Assembly: GCA_002313795.1 (NCBI GenBank)
Contig: DCCL01000065.1
Location: 1 to 13,950, forward strand
Direction of reading: 5' to 3'
Length of the DNA: 13,950 nucleotides
Source: Faecalibacterium prausnitzii
Lineage (GTDB): Bacteria > Bacillota > Clostridia > Oscillospirales > Ruminococcaceae
Shown piece by piece: positions 1 to 6,785 of the stretch; the stretch's first letter is position 1, and every line of letters starts with the position of its first letter. The notes under the pieces are model-generated. The model had not been told where the DNA came from, searched no databases, and saw nothing but the letters and a program-made list of their open reading frames with translations. Made by a program: the position numbers and the translations under genes.

Positions 1-200
1 TACAGGCTGTACAGCAGGCTGTGGGTATGCCGCTTCTCGCTGGCGGCAACGGCTTCTTCGGACAGGCCGGAGTGCTTTGCTGCCATGGTGATCAGCTCTT
101 TGTCATACAGTTTGATGCCCAGTGCGTTGGCCACATCTTCTGCAATGTAGCGGCCGCCGGTGCAGTACTCACGTCCCAAAGTGATGATCGTCTTTGCCAT
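1..200 (-). CDS. Cytidylate kinase-like family protein, N-terminal part (runs off left edge)
   Basis: The first 66 residues of a minus-strand gene are visible, beginning MAKTIITLGREYCTGG and continuing through LGIKLYDKELI. The N-terminal GREYxxGG loop followed by a short helix and YDKELI matches the cytidylate kinase-like family (Cytidylate_kin2 type), P-loop nucleotide kinase relatives common in Clostridia and Bacteroidetes whose true substrate is mostly untested. The start is fixed by a strong AGGAGGA site 7 bases upstream of the ATG. It lies 43 bp after the C39-like gene on the same strand, so it is probably the third gene of the leftward unit. The C-terminal part, including the catalytic and lid regions, is outside the window, so nothing can be said about activity. 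Confidence 0.8.
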   Translation of the reverse strand, partial: MAKTIITLGREYCTGGRYIAEDVANALGIKLYDKELITMAAKHSGLSEEAVAASEKRHTHSLLYSL

Positions 201-243
201 AATGTGTTCCTCCTATGGTAGAAGTTTCTTATTGCCTGAAAGC

Positions 244-1614
244 TTACGGCACGGCCGGCGAAGAGGCCGGGGTGTCTTCTGCTTTGGGAATCTGAGTGGG
301 TTTGGGCGCAGGCAGGCGGACTTCCGCCACCCGCATCTGGCCCGTCTGGTCCACCGCATAAACGCTGCAGCGCCCGCCTGCCGCCACCTGCTCCGGCGGG
401 AACTGCACCCCGCCGTCCTCGGTGCGGCCCATGCGGAAGAAGCTGCGGTGGGCCGTGGTAGCGTGGGCCACGCCGTCGTGGGGCGAGCAGGCGATCCAGC
501 CGGTAAAGTTCTCCGGCAGGGAATCCTTCTGCCCGCGGCGGGAAAAGGTGTAAATGCCCTCTCCCCCGCCGGGCTCCAGCTCACAGCGCAGCCGCAGCGG
601 GCGGTTGGCCTGCTGATCCCGGTGTTTTGGCCGCAGCGCAATGGCCCTGCCGGTAAAATACCGCATAAAATCCGTCAGCGCCATGGTACAATTCACTTCG
701 CCCGTGGAAAGTGCGGTGGGGTCATTGAGCAGAACAAAATCCGCCATGACCGCGTCGTCGTGGCCGAAGCCCCGCAGGCCCATCCAGAGGCGGACGGGGT
801 CCCGCTGGCCGCGCACCCGGCGCTCCACCTGCACAGCCACCGAACAGCCGTCGTGGATCTGCTCGCGCAGGTCCCGCAGGTCCATCCAGGCCTGCCAGCA
901 GGGGAAGCCGCAGCACCCGGCTGCAGCGGCCGCAAAGGCCGCATTGTTCGTGCTGCCGGAGGCCATATCCGCCATGGTATAGGCCACTTCTTCGGGCAGG
1001 ATGTCCTCGCCCCAGCGGTTCATCAGTGCTGCCATCACCAGCGGCAGGTCCATATCCCGGCCAAAACTGGGGTCATGGGCGGAGAGGCAGTATTCCGGCA
1101 GATACAGCCGGCGGTTCAGCGGGTGTCCGTTGTGCTTTTCCCAGGTGAGAGGGCGCACAGCGGCGGCCAGCAGCCGCACAGCCGGCGAAACTTTGTCATC
1201 GTTAGTGGAAAGGTTGACCTGCAGCTGCACACCGGTGCCGCCGCCCGGAGAGGCCACCGTGACCGTATCGCCCATAAGGAAGATCATGCCGTCCTCACTC
1301 TGGGACTTGACGCTGCAGCGCGGATAGTCCGGAGCCCACTTACCAAAGCTCATCCAGCCGGTCCAGGCACCGTCCGCATACACGCGGCACCGCACCTCCA
1401 CCATGGTGTTGTGGGGGGCAAAGGCGTTCCAGCTCACATTCAGGTTGCAGAACGCCGGCATGGCAAATTCCGGGGTGGTATAGCTGCCGTACTGCAGGCA
1501 GCGCCCGGCCACGCTGTCCAGCACAAGGCTGCCGCTTTCCAGCGCAAGGTTATCCAGCTGCCCGCGGGAGAAGGTCTCGGTGCCCTGCAAAACCAGATTG
1601 TTCCGTTGTTCCAT
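244..1614 (-). CDS. C39-like peptidase fold protein, apparently catalytically dead
   Basis: This 456-residue protein has no obvious signal peptide. Residues about 1-165 form a beta-rich N-terminal region (SWNAFAP, WTGWMSFGKW) like the one that precedes the peptidase domain in clostridial C39-like (Peptidase_C39_2) proteins. Residues about 170-330 follow the C39-like layout: LPEY, a helix ending NRWG, then MGLRGF and LLNDPTA. In active members the helix starts with CSPTS; here the aligned segment is DLPLV with Asp189 in the Cys position, although the Pro is kept. The His normally found just before VVVRGF is replaced by Leu276, while Asp298 of NDP remains. The rest (about 340-456) is a beta-type extension ending in a Pro/Ala-rich tail. 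The ATG is preceded by AAAGGAGAG. It lies 45 bp downstream of the DUF624 gene. Family assignment is fairly good; loss of activity is inferred from a by-eye alignment. A binding or scaffolding role is possible but unproven. Confidence 0.65.
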   Translation of the reverse strand: MEQRNNLVLQGTETFSRGQLDNLALESGSLVLDSVAGRCLQYGSYTTPEFAMPAFCNLNVSWNAFAPHNTMVEVRCRVYADGAWTGWMSFGKWAPDYPRCSVKSQSEDGMIFLMGDTVTVASPGGGTGVQLQVNLSTNDDKVSPAVRLLAAAVRPLTWEKHNGHPLNRRLYLPEYCLSAHDPSFGRDMDLPLVMAALMNRWGEDILPEEVAYTMADMASGSTNNAAFAAAAAGCCGFPCWQAWMDLRDLREQIHDGCSVAVQVERRVRGQRDPVRLWMGLRGFGHDDAVMADFVLLNDPTALSTGEVNCTMALTDFMRYFTGRAIALRPKHRDQQANRPLRLRCELEPGGGEGIYTFSRRGQKDSLPENFTGWIACSPHDGVAHATTAHRSFFRMGRTEDGGVQFPPEQVAAGGRCSVYAVDQTGQMRVAEVRLPAPKPTQIPKAEDTPASSPAVP

Positions 1615-1659
1615 CCGGCCTCTCTCCTTTCCGCAGCAGTTCGTGCTGGATGCGCCGTG

Positions 1660-2526
1660 TTATTTTTCTTCGGGGTCAGAAGATGCTTCTTCGCTGTCTT
1701 CCAGCGCAGCCCGGCGGTCCTCCGCCAGTGCCGCTTCCAGCTCGGCATCCTTCATTTTGCGGATGTTCTCCTCAATGTGGAATACCCGGTCCAGGTCGCC
1801 GTACACGATCTGACAGCAGACTTCCACCTGGAACCAGAAGCCGAAGACCAGCATGAGTAGCAGGCCCAGCGGCATGCAGAGGATGACCAGGCCCCAGAAC
1901 AGCACCGTGACCAGCGCTGCGGCCAGTGCGTGGGGCAGGAATGCGATCATGCAGTTGATGCTGTTCTTCAGGGTCTGGGTCAGGGGCTGGTCCAGCAGGA
2001 CCACCTGAGGCCACATATAGGAGAACAACATATGGAAGATGACCAGATTCAGCACGGTAGCCACCCACATGGGCACGCCCACATTGGTGCCGTGATAGAG
2101 CATATTGAAGCAGAAATAGACGAGGAAGATCTGCAGCGTCACCACCAGACAGTAGAGGACGCCCGGCAGGATGCTGGCCTTGAAATTCCGCTTGAAAGCC
2201 TTGCGGTAAGTGACCCACCAGTAGCCCGCCTCGTCCCGCAGGGCACGAAGAACGGTGTCGTACATGCCGGAGAGGGCCGGGCCGGCTAGGATGCCGCCCA
2301 CAGCAGCGCTGAGGAGCATGACTGGCAGGCTGTTCATCAGGAAGCCGATGTACACCAGACAGATGACCGGCAGAAAGCCCAGGCAGGTGAGGAGATTGGC
2401 GAGGAACAGCCCGCTCATATCCCGGCCTACCAGCTCAAAAAAACGGCCTACACCGGTCTTGCGGGGAGCATCTTTTTCCACGCCCGGGCCGGCCTTGAAA
2501 TCGTTTGCAGAAGGGAACAGACTCAT
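1660..2526 (-). CDS. DUF624/YesL-like multi-pass membrane protein
   Basis: This 288-residue integral membrane protein has hydrophobic segments at about 38-62, 66-86, 117-142, 152-176 and 200-232. The pattern of an N-terminal F-x-E-L-V-G-R-D segment, two helices, then LRALRDEAGYWWVTYRKAFKRNFK and another helix resembles DUF624 (YesL) proteins, which often lie near carbohydrate-use genes in Firmicutes and have no firmly assigned activity. The C-terminus (about 250-288) is soluble and strongly charged, rich in Glu and Ala, and probably a short coiled coil in the cytoplasm. I chose the ATG at 2526 (MSLFPSAND) because a longer in-frame start adds 16 residues with no ribosome site; the chosen start has GAGAGAGG 13 bases upstream, which is rather far. 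It is first in a leftward unit with its own promoter about 100 bp upstream. Confidence 0.72.
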   Translation of the reverse strand: MSLFPSANDFKAGPGVEKDAPRKTGVGRFFELVGRDMSGLFLANLLTCLGFLPVICLVYIGFLMNSLPVMLLSAAVGGILAGPALSGMYDTVLRALRDEAGYWWVTYRKAFKRNFKASILPGVLYCLVVTLQIFLVYFCFNMLYHGTNVGVPMWVATVLNLVIFHMLFSYMWPQVVLLDQPLTQTLKNSINCMIAFLPHALAAALVTVLFWGLVILCMPLGLLLMLVFGFWFQVEVCCQIVYGDLDRVFHIEENIRKMKDAELEAALAEDRRAALEDSEEASSDPEEK

Positions 2527-2621
2527 GTTGTGTGAATATCCTCTCTCGCCGCCCTCAGACGGCCTACATTGCACAGCACAACGTTATTTCGACACAGAGT
2601 GCCATTATGCTGGCTTTCTGA

Positions 2622-2633
2622 GTATAACTATAC
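2622..2633. repeat. Small palindrome GTATA-AC-TATAC over the leftward -10
   Basis: A perfect inverted repeat with 5-bp arms and a 2-bp centre covers the -10 box of the leftward promoter. Its position would suit an operator, but short AT-rich palindromes also arise by chance around -10 boxes. No regulator can be named. Confidence 0.35.
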
Positions 2634-2655
2634 CCGGATTTTGTGAATTTTGCAA
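2627..2655 (-). promoter_or_regulatory. Promoter of the leftward three-gene unit
   Basis: Read on the minus strand, TTGCAA (2655-2650) and TATAGT (2632-2627) are separated by exactly 17 bases, matching the sigma-70/SigA consensus at 4/6 and 5/6 positions. The start of transcription would lie near 2620, giving a leader of about 95 nt before the DUF624 gene. Prediction by eye only. Confidence 0.6.
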
Positions 2656-2713
2656 GCCGGAAAGCCCTCCAAATGTAAAAAAAGTATTTTCTCTCCCTTT
2701 TTGGGGCAGAGTG

Positions 2714-2722
2714 TGTTACAAT
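2714..2722 (+). promoter_or_regulatory. Extended -10 promoter of plsC
   Basis: TGTTACAAT is an extended -10 (TGn followed by TACAAT) with no good -35 at 16-18 bp upstream. Transcription would begin near 2729, about 30 nt before the GTG start of plsC and just ahead of its AGAAGGAGG ribosome site. It is back to back with the leftward promoter. Confidence 0.5.
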
Positions 2723-2759
2723 AGATGCGGCTTTTTCAGCCAGAAGGAGGGAATTCTCT

Positions 2760-3485
2760 GTGAGCATTTTTCGCACCATTGCGTTATTCGTTTATCTGTT
2801 TGGCTACATGATCGTCCACTACGGCGTGCTCCGCCGCGCCGAGCGTGCGCTGGCTGCCGGTGATACCGACACCGTCCGGGCGCTGGTGGAGCAGCATATC
2901 CCCCGCTGGAGCCGGGGCATCCTGAAAGTGACCGGCGTCCGCCTGACGGTGGAAGGGCTGGACAATATCCCCAAAGAGGGCCCCTGCGTCTTCGTGGCCA
3001 ACCACCGCAGCTATTTTGATATCCCGCTGCTGCTGGTAAGTCTCGACAAGCCCCACGGCATCCTCGCCAAGGAGGAGCTGGAAAAGATCCCGCTCCTCAA
3101 CCGCTGGATGAAGCTGCTGGGCTGCGTGTTCGTCAAGCGGGATGATGTCCGGGCCTCGGTGCGCGCCCTGAACGACGCCACCGAGATCGTGGAGAGCGGG
3201 AAGAGCTTCATCATCTTCCCCGAGGGCACCCGCTACAAAGGCGAAGAGGGCGGCGCAGGAGAGTTCAAGGCCGGTGCCTTCCGCATCGCCGTCAAGACCG
3301 GTGCCCCGGTGGTGCCGGTGGCCATCACGGGAGCCCGGGCACTCTTTGAGGGCCACGGCAACAGGGCGACCCCCGGCAATGTACATATCCGGGTGCTGCC
3401 GCCCATCCAGACCGCAGGCATGAGCCGGGCCGAACAGAAGCAGCTGCCGGATGCCGTCCGTCAGACCATCCTGGCCCAGCTGTAA
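2760..3485 (+). CDS. plsC: Lysophospholipid (1-acylglycerol-3-phosphate) acyltransferase, PlsC family
   Basis: This 241-residue enzyme is expected to transfer an acyl group to lysophosphatidic acid at the inner face of the membrane, giving phosphatidic acid for phospholipid synthesis. It has an N-terminal hydrophobic segment (about 3-24), the catalytic HX4D motif NHRSYFD with His82 and Asp87, the FPEGTR motif at 153-158 that binds the glycerol phosphate, and the later VPVAI segment. The length is normal for the family. The GTG start is supported by AGAAGGAGG 9 bases upstream and by the N-terminal helix starting directly after it. It leads a three-gene unit with the membrane-anchored protein and the small protein that follow, but nothing shows that those act in lipid synthesis. 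The exact acceptor lipid cannot be read from sequence. Confidence 0.9.
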   Translation: MSIFRTIALFVYLFGYMIVHYGVLRRAERALAAGDTDTVRALVEQHIPRWSRGILKVTGVRLTVEGLDNIPKEGPCVFVANHRSYFDIPLLLVSLDKPHGILAKEELEKIPLLNRWMKLLGCVFVKRDDVRASVRALNDATEIVESGKSFIIFPEGTRYKGEEGGAGEFKAGAFRIAVKTGAPVVPVAITGARALFEGHGNRATPGNVHIRVLPPIQTAGMSRAEQKQLPDAVRQTILAQL

Positions 3486-3529
3486 CAGAACCACCGCCGA
3501 ACAACTGAAAATCTGGAGGACACTGCCGC

Positions 3530-4294
3530 ATGGCAAGCTACCGTTACGAACGCGACATCGACCCCAAAGACCTTACGCCCCGGAAAGAAAAACAGTATAC
3601 CCGCAAAGAGCGGTGGGCCAACTGGTGGGACTATAACCTCAAGTGGGTCATTCTTATCGGCATCGCTGTGGCCTTTGTGGCCTACAATTTCATCGGGCAG
3701 TATTTTTTCACCACCAAGCCGGATTATAATGTGGCCGTGGTGGCTCCTTACTACCTGCCCGAGGACACCGTGAACGCCTTGCAGACGGCGCTGGCCGACT
3801 ACGGCGAAGACCGCAATGGCGACGGCAAGGTGGTCGTGACCCTCAATGTCTATACGCTGGACTACTCCGACACCGAGACCCAGACCGAGAGCGCAGCCTA
3901 CCTGACCATGGCAGGCACCACCAAGCTGGCCACTGATGTGCAGGGCGGCCTGAGCTCCGTTTTCCTGCTCTGGGACCCCAAGGGGTTCGAGGAGAGCACC
4001 GGTTCGCTGCGGTATCTGGACGGCACCCTGCCCGCCGCCGACAGCGACGAGGACTGGTGGAACATGGTCTACAAGTGGGATGACTGCCCGGTGCTGGCCG
4101 GTCTGCCTCTGGGCGACTACGGCCCCGACACCACCCAGAGCCGCAGTGGTTCCAGTCAGGAGTATATGTCCCAGTTCTACGTGGGGATGCGGGGTGCCTG
4201 GAACAGCGGCACCGCCGACAACCTCGCCGGCGGCGAAGAGTTCTGGCAGAAGCTGACAGCAGGGGCTGTCTCCACTGCAAAACCGGAGGAGTGA
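3530..4294 (+). CDS. Single-pass membrane-anchored protein of unknown function
   Basis: I do not recognise this 254-residue protein. Residues 1-37 are hydrophilic and rich in Lys/Arg (PRKEKQYTRKER), followed by one transmembrane segment at about 38-60 and a soluble C-terminal domain of about 190 residues. The positive charges before the helix suggest an N-in topology, placing the C-terminal domain outside the cell. That domain is acidic and aromatic, starting with a beta-alpha unit (YNVAVVAPYYLPEDTVNAL) and followed by DRNGDGKV at 94-101, which looks like a calcium-binding DxNxDG loop. No cleavage site or sortase signal is evident. GGAGG lies 10 bases before the ATG. It sits 44 bp after plsC and its last codons hold the ribosome site of the next small gene. 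A cell-surface or sensing role is plausible but not shown. Confidence 0.75.
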   Translation: MASYRYERDIDPKDLTPRKEKQYTRKERWANWWDYNLKWVILIGIAVAFVAYNFIGQYFFTTKPDYNVAVVAPYYLPEDTVNALQTALADYGEDRNGDGKVVVTLNVYTLDYSDTETQTESAAYLTMAGTTKLATDVQGGLSSVFLLWDPKGFEESTGSLRYLDGTLPAADSDEDWWNMVYKWDDCPVLAGLPLGDYGPDTTQSRSGSSQEYMSQFYVGMRGAWNSGTADNLAGGEEFWQKLTAGAVSTAKPEE

Positions 4295-4298
4295 CGCC

Positions 4299-4466
4299 AT
4301 GCGGTTCCGTATCCTGCGCCGGGACAAGGCCCGGCATCTCAGCGTCCCGGAAAAACCGGCTCCTGCACCGGAAGCCTCAAATCCGCCCCGGGCGGCCGAC
4401 CTGGATAACCCCTATGGCCGCTGCTACGGGAAGGCCCGCAGCCGGGAAGACCTGCGCAAAAAATGA
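4299..4466 (+). CDS. Small basic protein of 55 residues, unknown function
   Basis: This short gene encodes MRFRILRRDKARHLSVPEKP, then a Pro/Ala-rich middle, and ends in PYGRCYGKARSREDLRKK. It has no hydrophobic segment and is basic at both ends, so it is probably soluble and cytoplasmic, perhaps binding RNA or a partner protein; that is a guess. GGAGG sits 9 bases upstream, inside the last codons of the preceding gene, and only four bases separate that stop codon from this ATG, so translation is likely coupled. The stop codon is followed within 6 bases by a perfect terminator hairpin, as expected for the last gene of a unit. The real reading frame is supported by this context rather than by any known family. 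Confidence that it is translated is moderate. Confidence 0.6.
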   Translation: MRFRILRRDKARHLSVPEKPAPAPEASNPPRAADLDNPYGRCYGKARSREDLRKK

Positions 4467-4471
4467 GACGT

Positions 4472-4514
4472 TCCCCCTTCTGCACGACAGACGATGTGCA
4501 GAAGGGGGATTTTT
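4472..4514 (+). terminator. Rho-independent terminator of the plsC unit
   Basis: A perfect 14-bp stem (4472-4485 with 4496-4509, arms TCCCCCTTCTGCAC and GTGCAGAAGGGGGA) with a 10-base loop is followed at once by a run of five T. It ends the plsC transcript and insulates it from the aromatic operon. Confidence 0.95.
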
Positions 4515-4584
4515 CGTTGCATTCTCTTCGTTTTACTCACCCCGGATTTGAAATATTCTCCACTATCAAAGCAGGCGGGGCTTG

Positions 4585-4613
4585 TTGTTTCCTCATCCGG
4601 GTTATGGTATACT
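4585..4613 (+). promoter_or_regulatory. Promoter of the aromatic amino acid operon
   Basis: TTGTTT (4585-4590) and TATACT (4608-4613) are spaced by exactly 17 bp, and TGG precedes the -10, making it an extended -10 as well. Transcription would start near 4620, leaving a leader of only about 52 nt before pheA. That is too short for a T-box or classical leader-peptide attenuator. Confidence 0.75.
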
Positions 4614-4671
4614 TACTAGGTATCATCCCGCAGCAGAGCTGCCGGAATCTTATCCAAAGGATGTGGAACAG

Positions 4672-5742
4672 ATGGACGCACTGGAACAGGCCCGCGCCGA
4701 GATCGACACGGTGGATGCACAGCTCGCTGCGCTGTTTGAGCGGCGGATGGCTGCTGTGCTCAGCGTAGCCCAATATAAACAGGCCCATGGCCTGCCGATC
4801 TTTGATGCCGCCCGGGAGGCGGTGGTGCTGGAAAAGGCTGCGGCCCGCATCCAGGACCCTGCCCTCCGGCCCTATTATAAAGACCATGTCCAGAATATGA
4901 TGGATGTGGCAAAACAATACGAAGCTGAGGTGCTGGGCCGGAACCGTGCCGCCTATCAGGGCGTGGAGGGCGCATTCGCCCACATCGCCCTGCGGGCCCT
5001 CTTCCCTCATGCGGAGGCCGTCAGCTACCCCACATGGGATGAGGTGTTTGAAGCAGTCCAGCGGGGCGATGCCGCCCACGGCGTGGTGCCCTTTGAGAAC
5101 AGCCACGCGGGCGATGTCTCCGCGGTGCTGGACCTCTGCTATAACCACCCGGAACTGTGGGTGGTGGATGTCTACGACCTGCCCATCTCTCAGAACCTTC
5201 TCGTCCTGCCCGGCACCCAGCTGGCCCAGCTGAAGCATGTCTACAGCCACCAGCAGGCCATCGCCCAGAGCGAGACCTTCCTCAAGCAGTTCCGCCTGCC
5301 CGCCACCGCCATGCCCAACACGGCCATGGCCGCAAAGTTCGTGGCAGAGTCCGGCGACCCGTCCAAAGCGGCCATCGCCAGCGCAGAGACGGCGGCGCTC
5401 TACGGGCTGGAAGTGCTGGTGCCCGACATCAACACCGACGGCGACAACACCACCCGCTTTATCGTCCTCAGCCGCGAAAAGCCCACAGCGGGCAACCGGT
5501 TCTCACTGCTGTTCACGTTGGACAACAAGCCCGGCAAGCTGGCCGAGGTCATTCAGGTCATCGGACGGTTCGGCTACGATATGGAGTCCATCAAGAGCCG
5601 CCCGCTGCCTCATGTCCCTTTTGATTATTATTTCTACGTCGAGCTGGTGGGTGACCCCGCCGACGACGAGACCGCCGCGCTGCTGCGCGAGCTGGACCAT
5701 ACCTGCCGCACTGTACGGCTGTTAGGAGTGTATACAAAATGA
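4672..5742 (+). CDS. pheA: Bifunctional chorismate mutase / prephenate dehydratase (P-protein) with ACT domain
   Basis: This 356-residue enzyme converts chorismate to prephenate and then to phenylpyruvate for phenylalanine synthesis. Residues 1-90 are an AroQ-class chorismate mutase; against E. coli PheA the catalytic residues align without gaps as Arg8, Arg25, Lys36, Asp45, Arg48 and Glu49. Residues about 95-275 are prephenate dehydratase, with VEGAFAH, VPFENS and the TRF motif in NTTRFIVL. The C-terminal ACT domain (about 285-356) keeps NKPGKLAEVI and the MESIKSRP motif, so feedback by phenylalanine is expected. The ATG at 4672 was chosen because longer in-frame starts lie upstream of or within the promoter; its ribosome site AAAGGA, 10 bases away, is weak compared with others here. 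The stop overlaps the aroB start (ATGA). Only this gene supplies chorismate mutase in the window, so it may also feed TyrA. Confidence 0.95.
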   Translation: MDALEQARAEIDTVDAQLAALFERRMAAVLSVAQYKQAHGLPIFDAAREAVVLEKAAARIQDPALRPYYKDHVQNMMDVAKQYEAEVLGRNRAAYQGVEGAFAHIALRALFPHAEAVSYPTWDEVFEAVQRGDAAHGVVPFENSHAGDVSAVLDLCYNHPELWVVDVYDLPISQNLLVLPGTQLAQLKHVYSHQQAIAQSETFLKQFRLPATAMPNTAMAAKFVAESGDPSKAAIASAETAALYGLEVLVPDINTDGDNTTRFIVLSREKPTAGNRFSLLFTLDNKPGKLAEVIQVIGRFGYDMESIKSRPLPHVPFDYYFYVELVGDPADDETAALLRELDHTCRTVRLLGVYTK

Positions 5743-6782
5743 GTGAATTTATCGGTACCAAGCTCACCATGAATCTGGGTGAGCGCAGCTATGATATCAT
5801 CCTGAAGAACGGCGCACTGGAGAACCTGTACCAGTTTGCCCGGCTGGACCGCCGGGTGGCTGTGGTGACGGATACCGGCGTCCCCGCCGAGTACGCCCAG
5901 CGGGTGGCCGACCAGTGCCGCGACGCCAAGATCATCACGGTGCCGCAGGGCGAGGGCAGCAAGAGCATGAAGACGCTGGAATATGTCCTGCGCCAGATGC
6001 TGGACTTCAACATGGGCCGCGGTGACCTGGTCATCGCCGTGGGCGGCGGAGTCATGGGCGACCTGGCAGGCTTTGCTGCGTCCATCTATATGCGGGGCAT
6101 CGACTTCATCAACTGCCCCACCACCACCCTCTCCATGATCGATTCCTCCATCGGCGGCAAGACCGCTGTGGACCTGGGCGAGACCAAGAACAGCGTCGGT
6201 TCCTTCTGGCAGCCCAAGCTGGTCATCATCGACCCCAGCACCCTCGCCACCCTGCCCCGCCGTCACTATATCAACGGCCTGGCCGAGTCGGTCAAGGCCA
6301 GCCTGCTGGCAGACCCGGAGCTGTTCGCCATCTTCGAGAAGGGCGATATCGACGCCCAGATCGGGGAGATCATCTACCGCAGCCTCCGGTTCAAGAAGAG
6401 CATCGTGGAGCAGGATGAGACCGAGAAGGGAATGCGCAAGGCCCTGAACTTCGGCCACACCATCGGCCACGGCATCGAGGCCGTCAAGGGCATCAAGGGC
6501 CGCCGGACGGTGGGCTTCTACCACGGCGAGTGCGTGGCACTGGGCATGCTGCCCATGATCGAGTCCAAGGCACTGCAGAAGCGGGTCCGTGCGGTCTACC
6601 GCCGTCTGGGCCTGCCCCTGCGCACTTCTTACAATAAGGAAAAGGTCTACGCCGAGATGCTCCACGACAAGAAGGCACAGGGTGGCCAGATCACCGTCAT
6701 CAAGGTGCCGGGTCTGGGCTGCTGGCGTGCCGAGACCATCCCGGTGGAGGGCCTGCGCACCCTGCTGGGCATGGAGGAATAA
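5739..6782 (+). CDS. aroB: 3-dehydroquinate synthase
   Basis: This 347-residue enzyme cyclises DAHP to 3-dehydroquinate, the second shikimate step, using NAD and a divalent metal. The NAD/phosphate regions are clear: GGGVMGDLAGF (about 102-112) and the PTTTLSMIDSSIGGKTAV segment (about 127-144). Metal ligands are present: Glu183 in LAESVK, His240 in NFGHTIGHGIE and His262 in YHGECVALGM. The length is typical. Its start overlaps the pheA stop by four bases (ATGA), so its translation depends on pheA. The next gene, aroC, begins three bases after its stop, with the ribosome site GGAGG in the last aroB codons. Confidence 0.97.
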   Translation: MSEFIGTKLTMNLGERSYDIILKNGALENLYQFARLDRRVAVVTDTGVPAEYAQRVADQCRDAKIITVPQGEGSKSMKTLEYVLRQMLDFNMGRGDLVIAVGGGVMGDLAGFAASIYMRGIDFINCPTTTLSMIDSSIGGKTAVDLGETKNSVGSFWQPKLVIIDPSTLATLPRRHYINGLAESVKASLLADPELFAIFEKGDIDAQIGEIIYRSLRFKKSIVEQDETEKGMRKALNFGHTIGHGIEAVKGIKGRRTVGFYHGECVALGMLPMIESKALQKRVRAVYRRLGLPLRTSYNKEKVYAEMLHDKKAQGGQITVIKVPGLGCWRAETIPVEGLRTLLGMEE

Positions 6783-6785
6783 GCC

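Noticed and set aside
160..1860. 566-codon plus-strand open frame
   Set aside because: It is antisense to the C39-like gene and the end of the DUF624 gene, its start lies inside the kinase-like gene, its product is low-complexity in Ala/His/Arg/Gly and resembles no family; it is a shadow of GC-rich codon bias.
4582..4671. Upstream start for pheA
   Set aside because: It would begin in the promoter -35 region, before the predicted transcription start.
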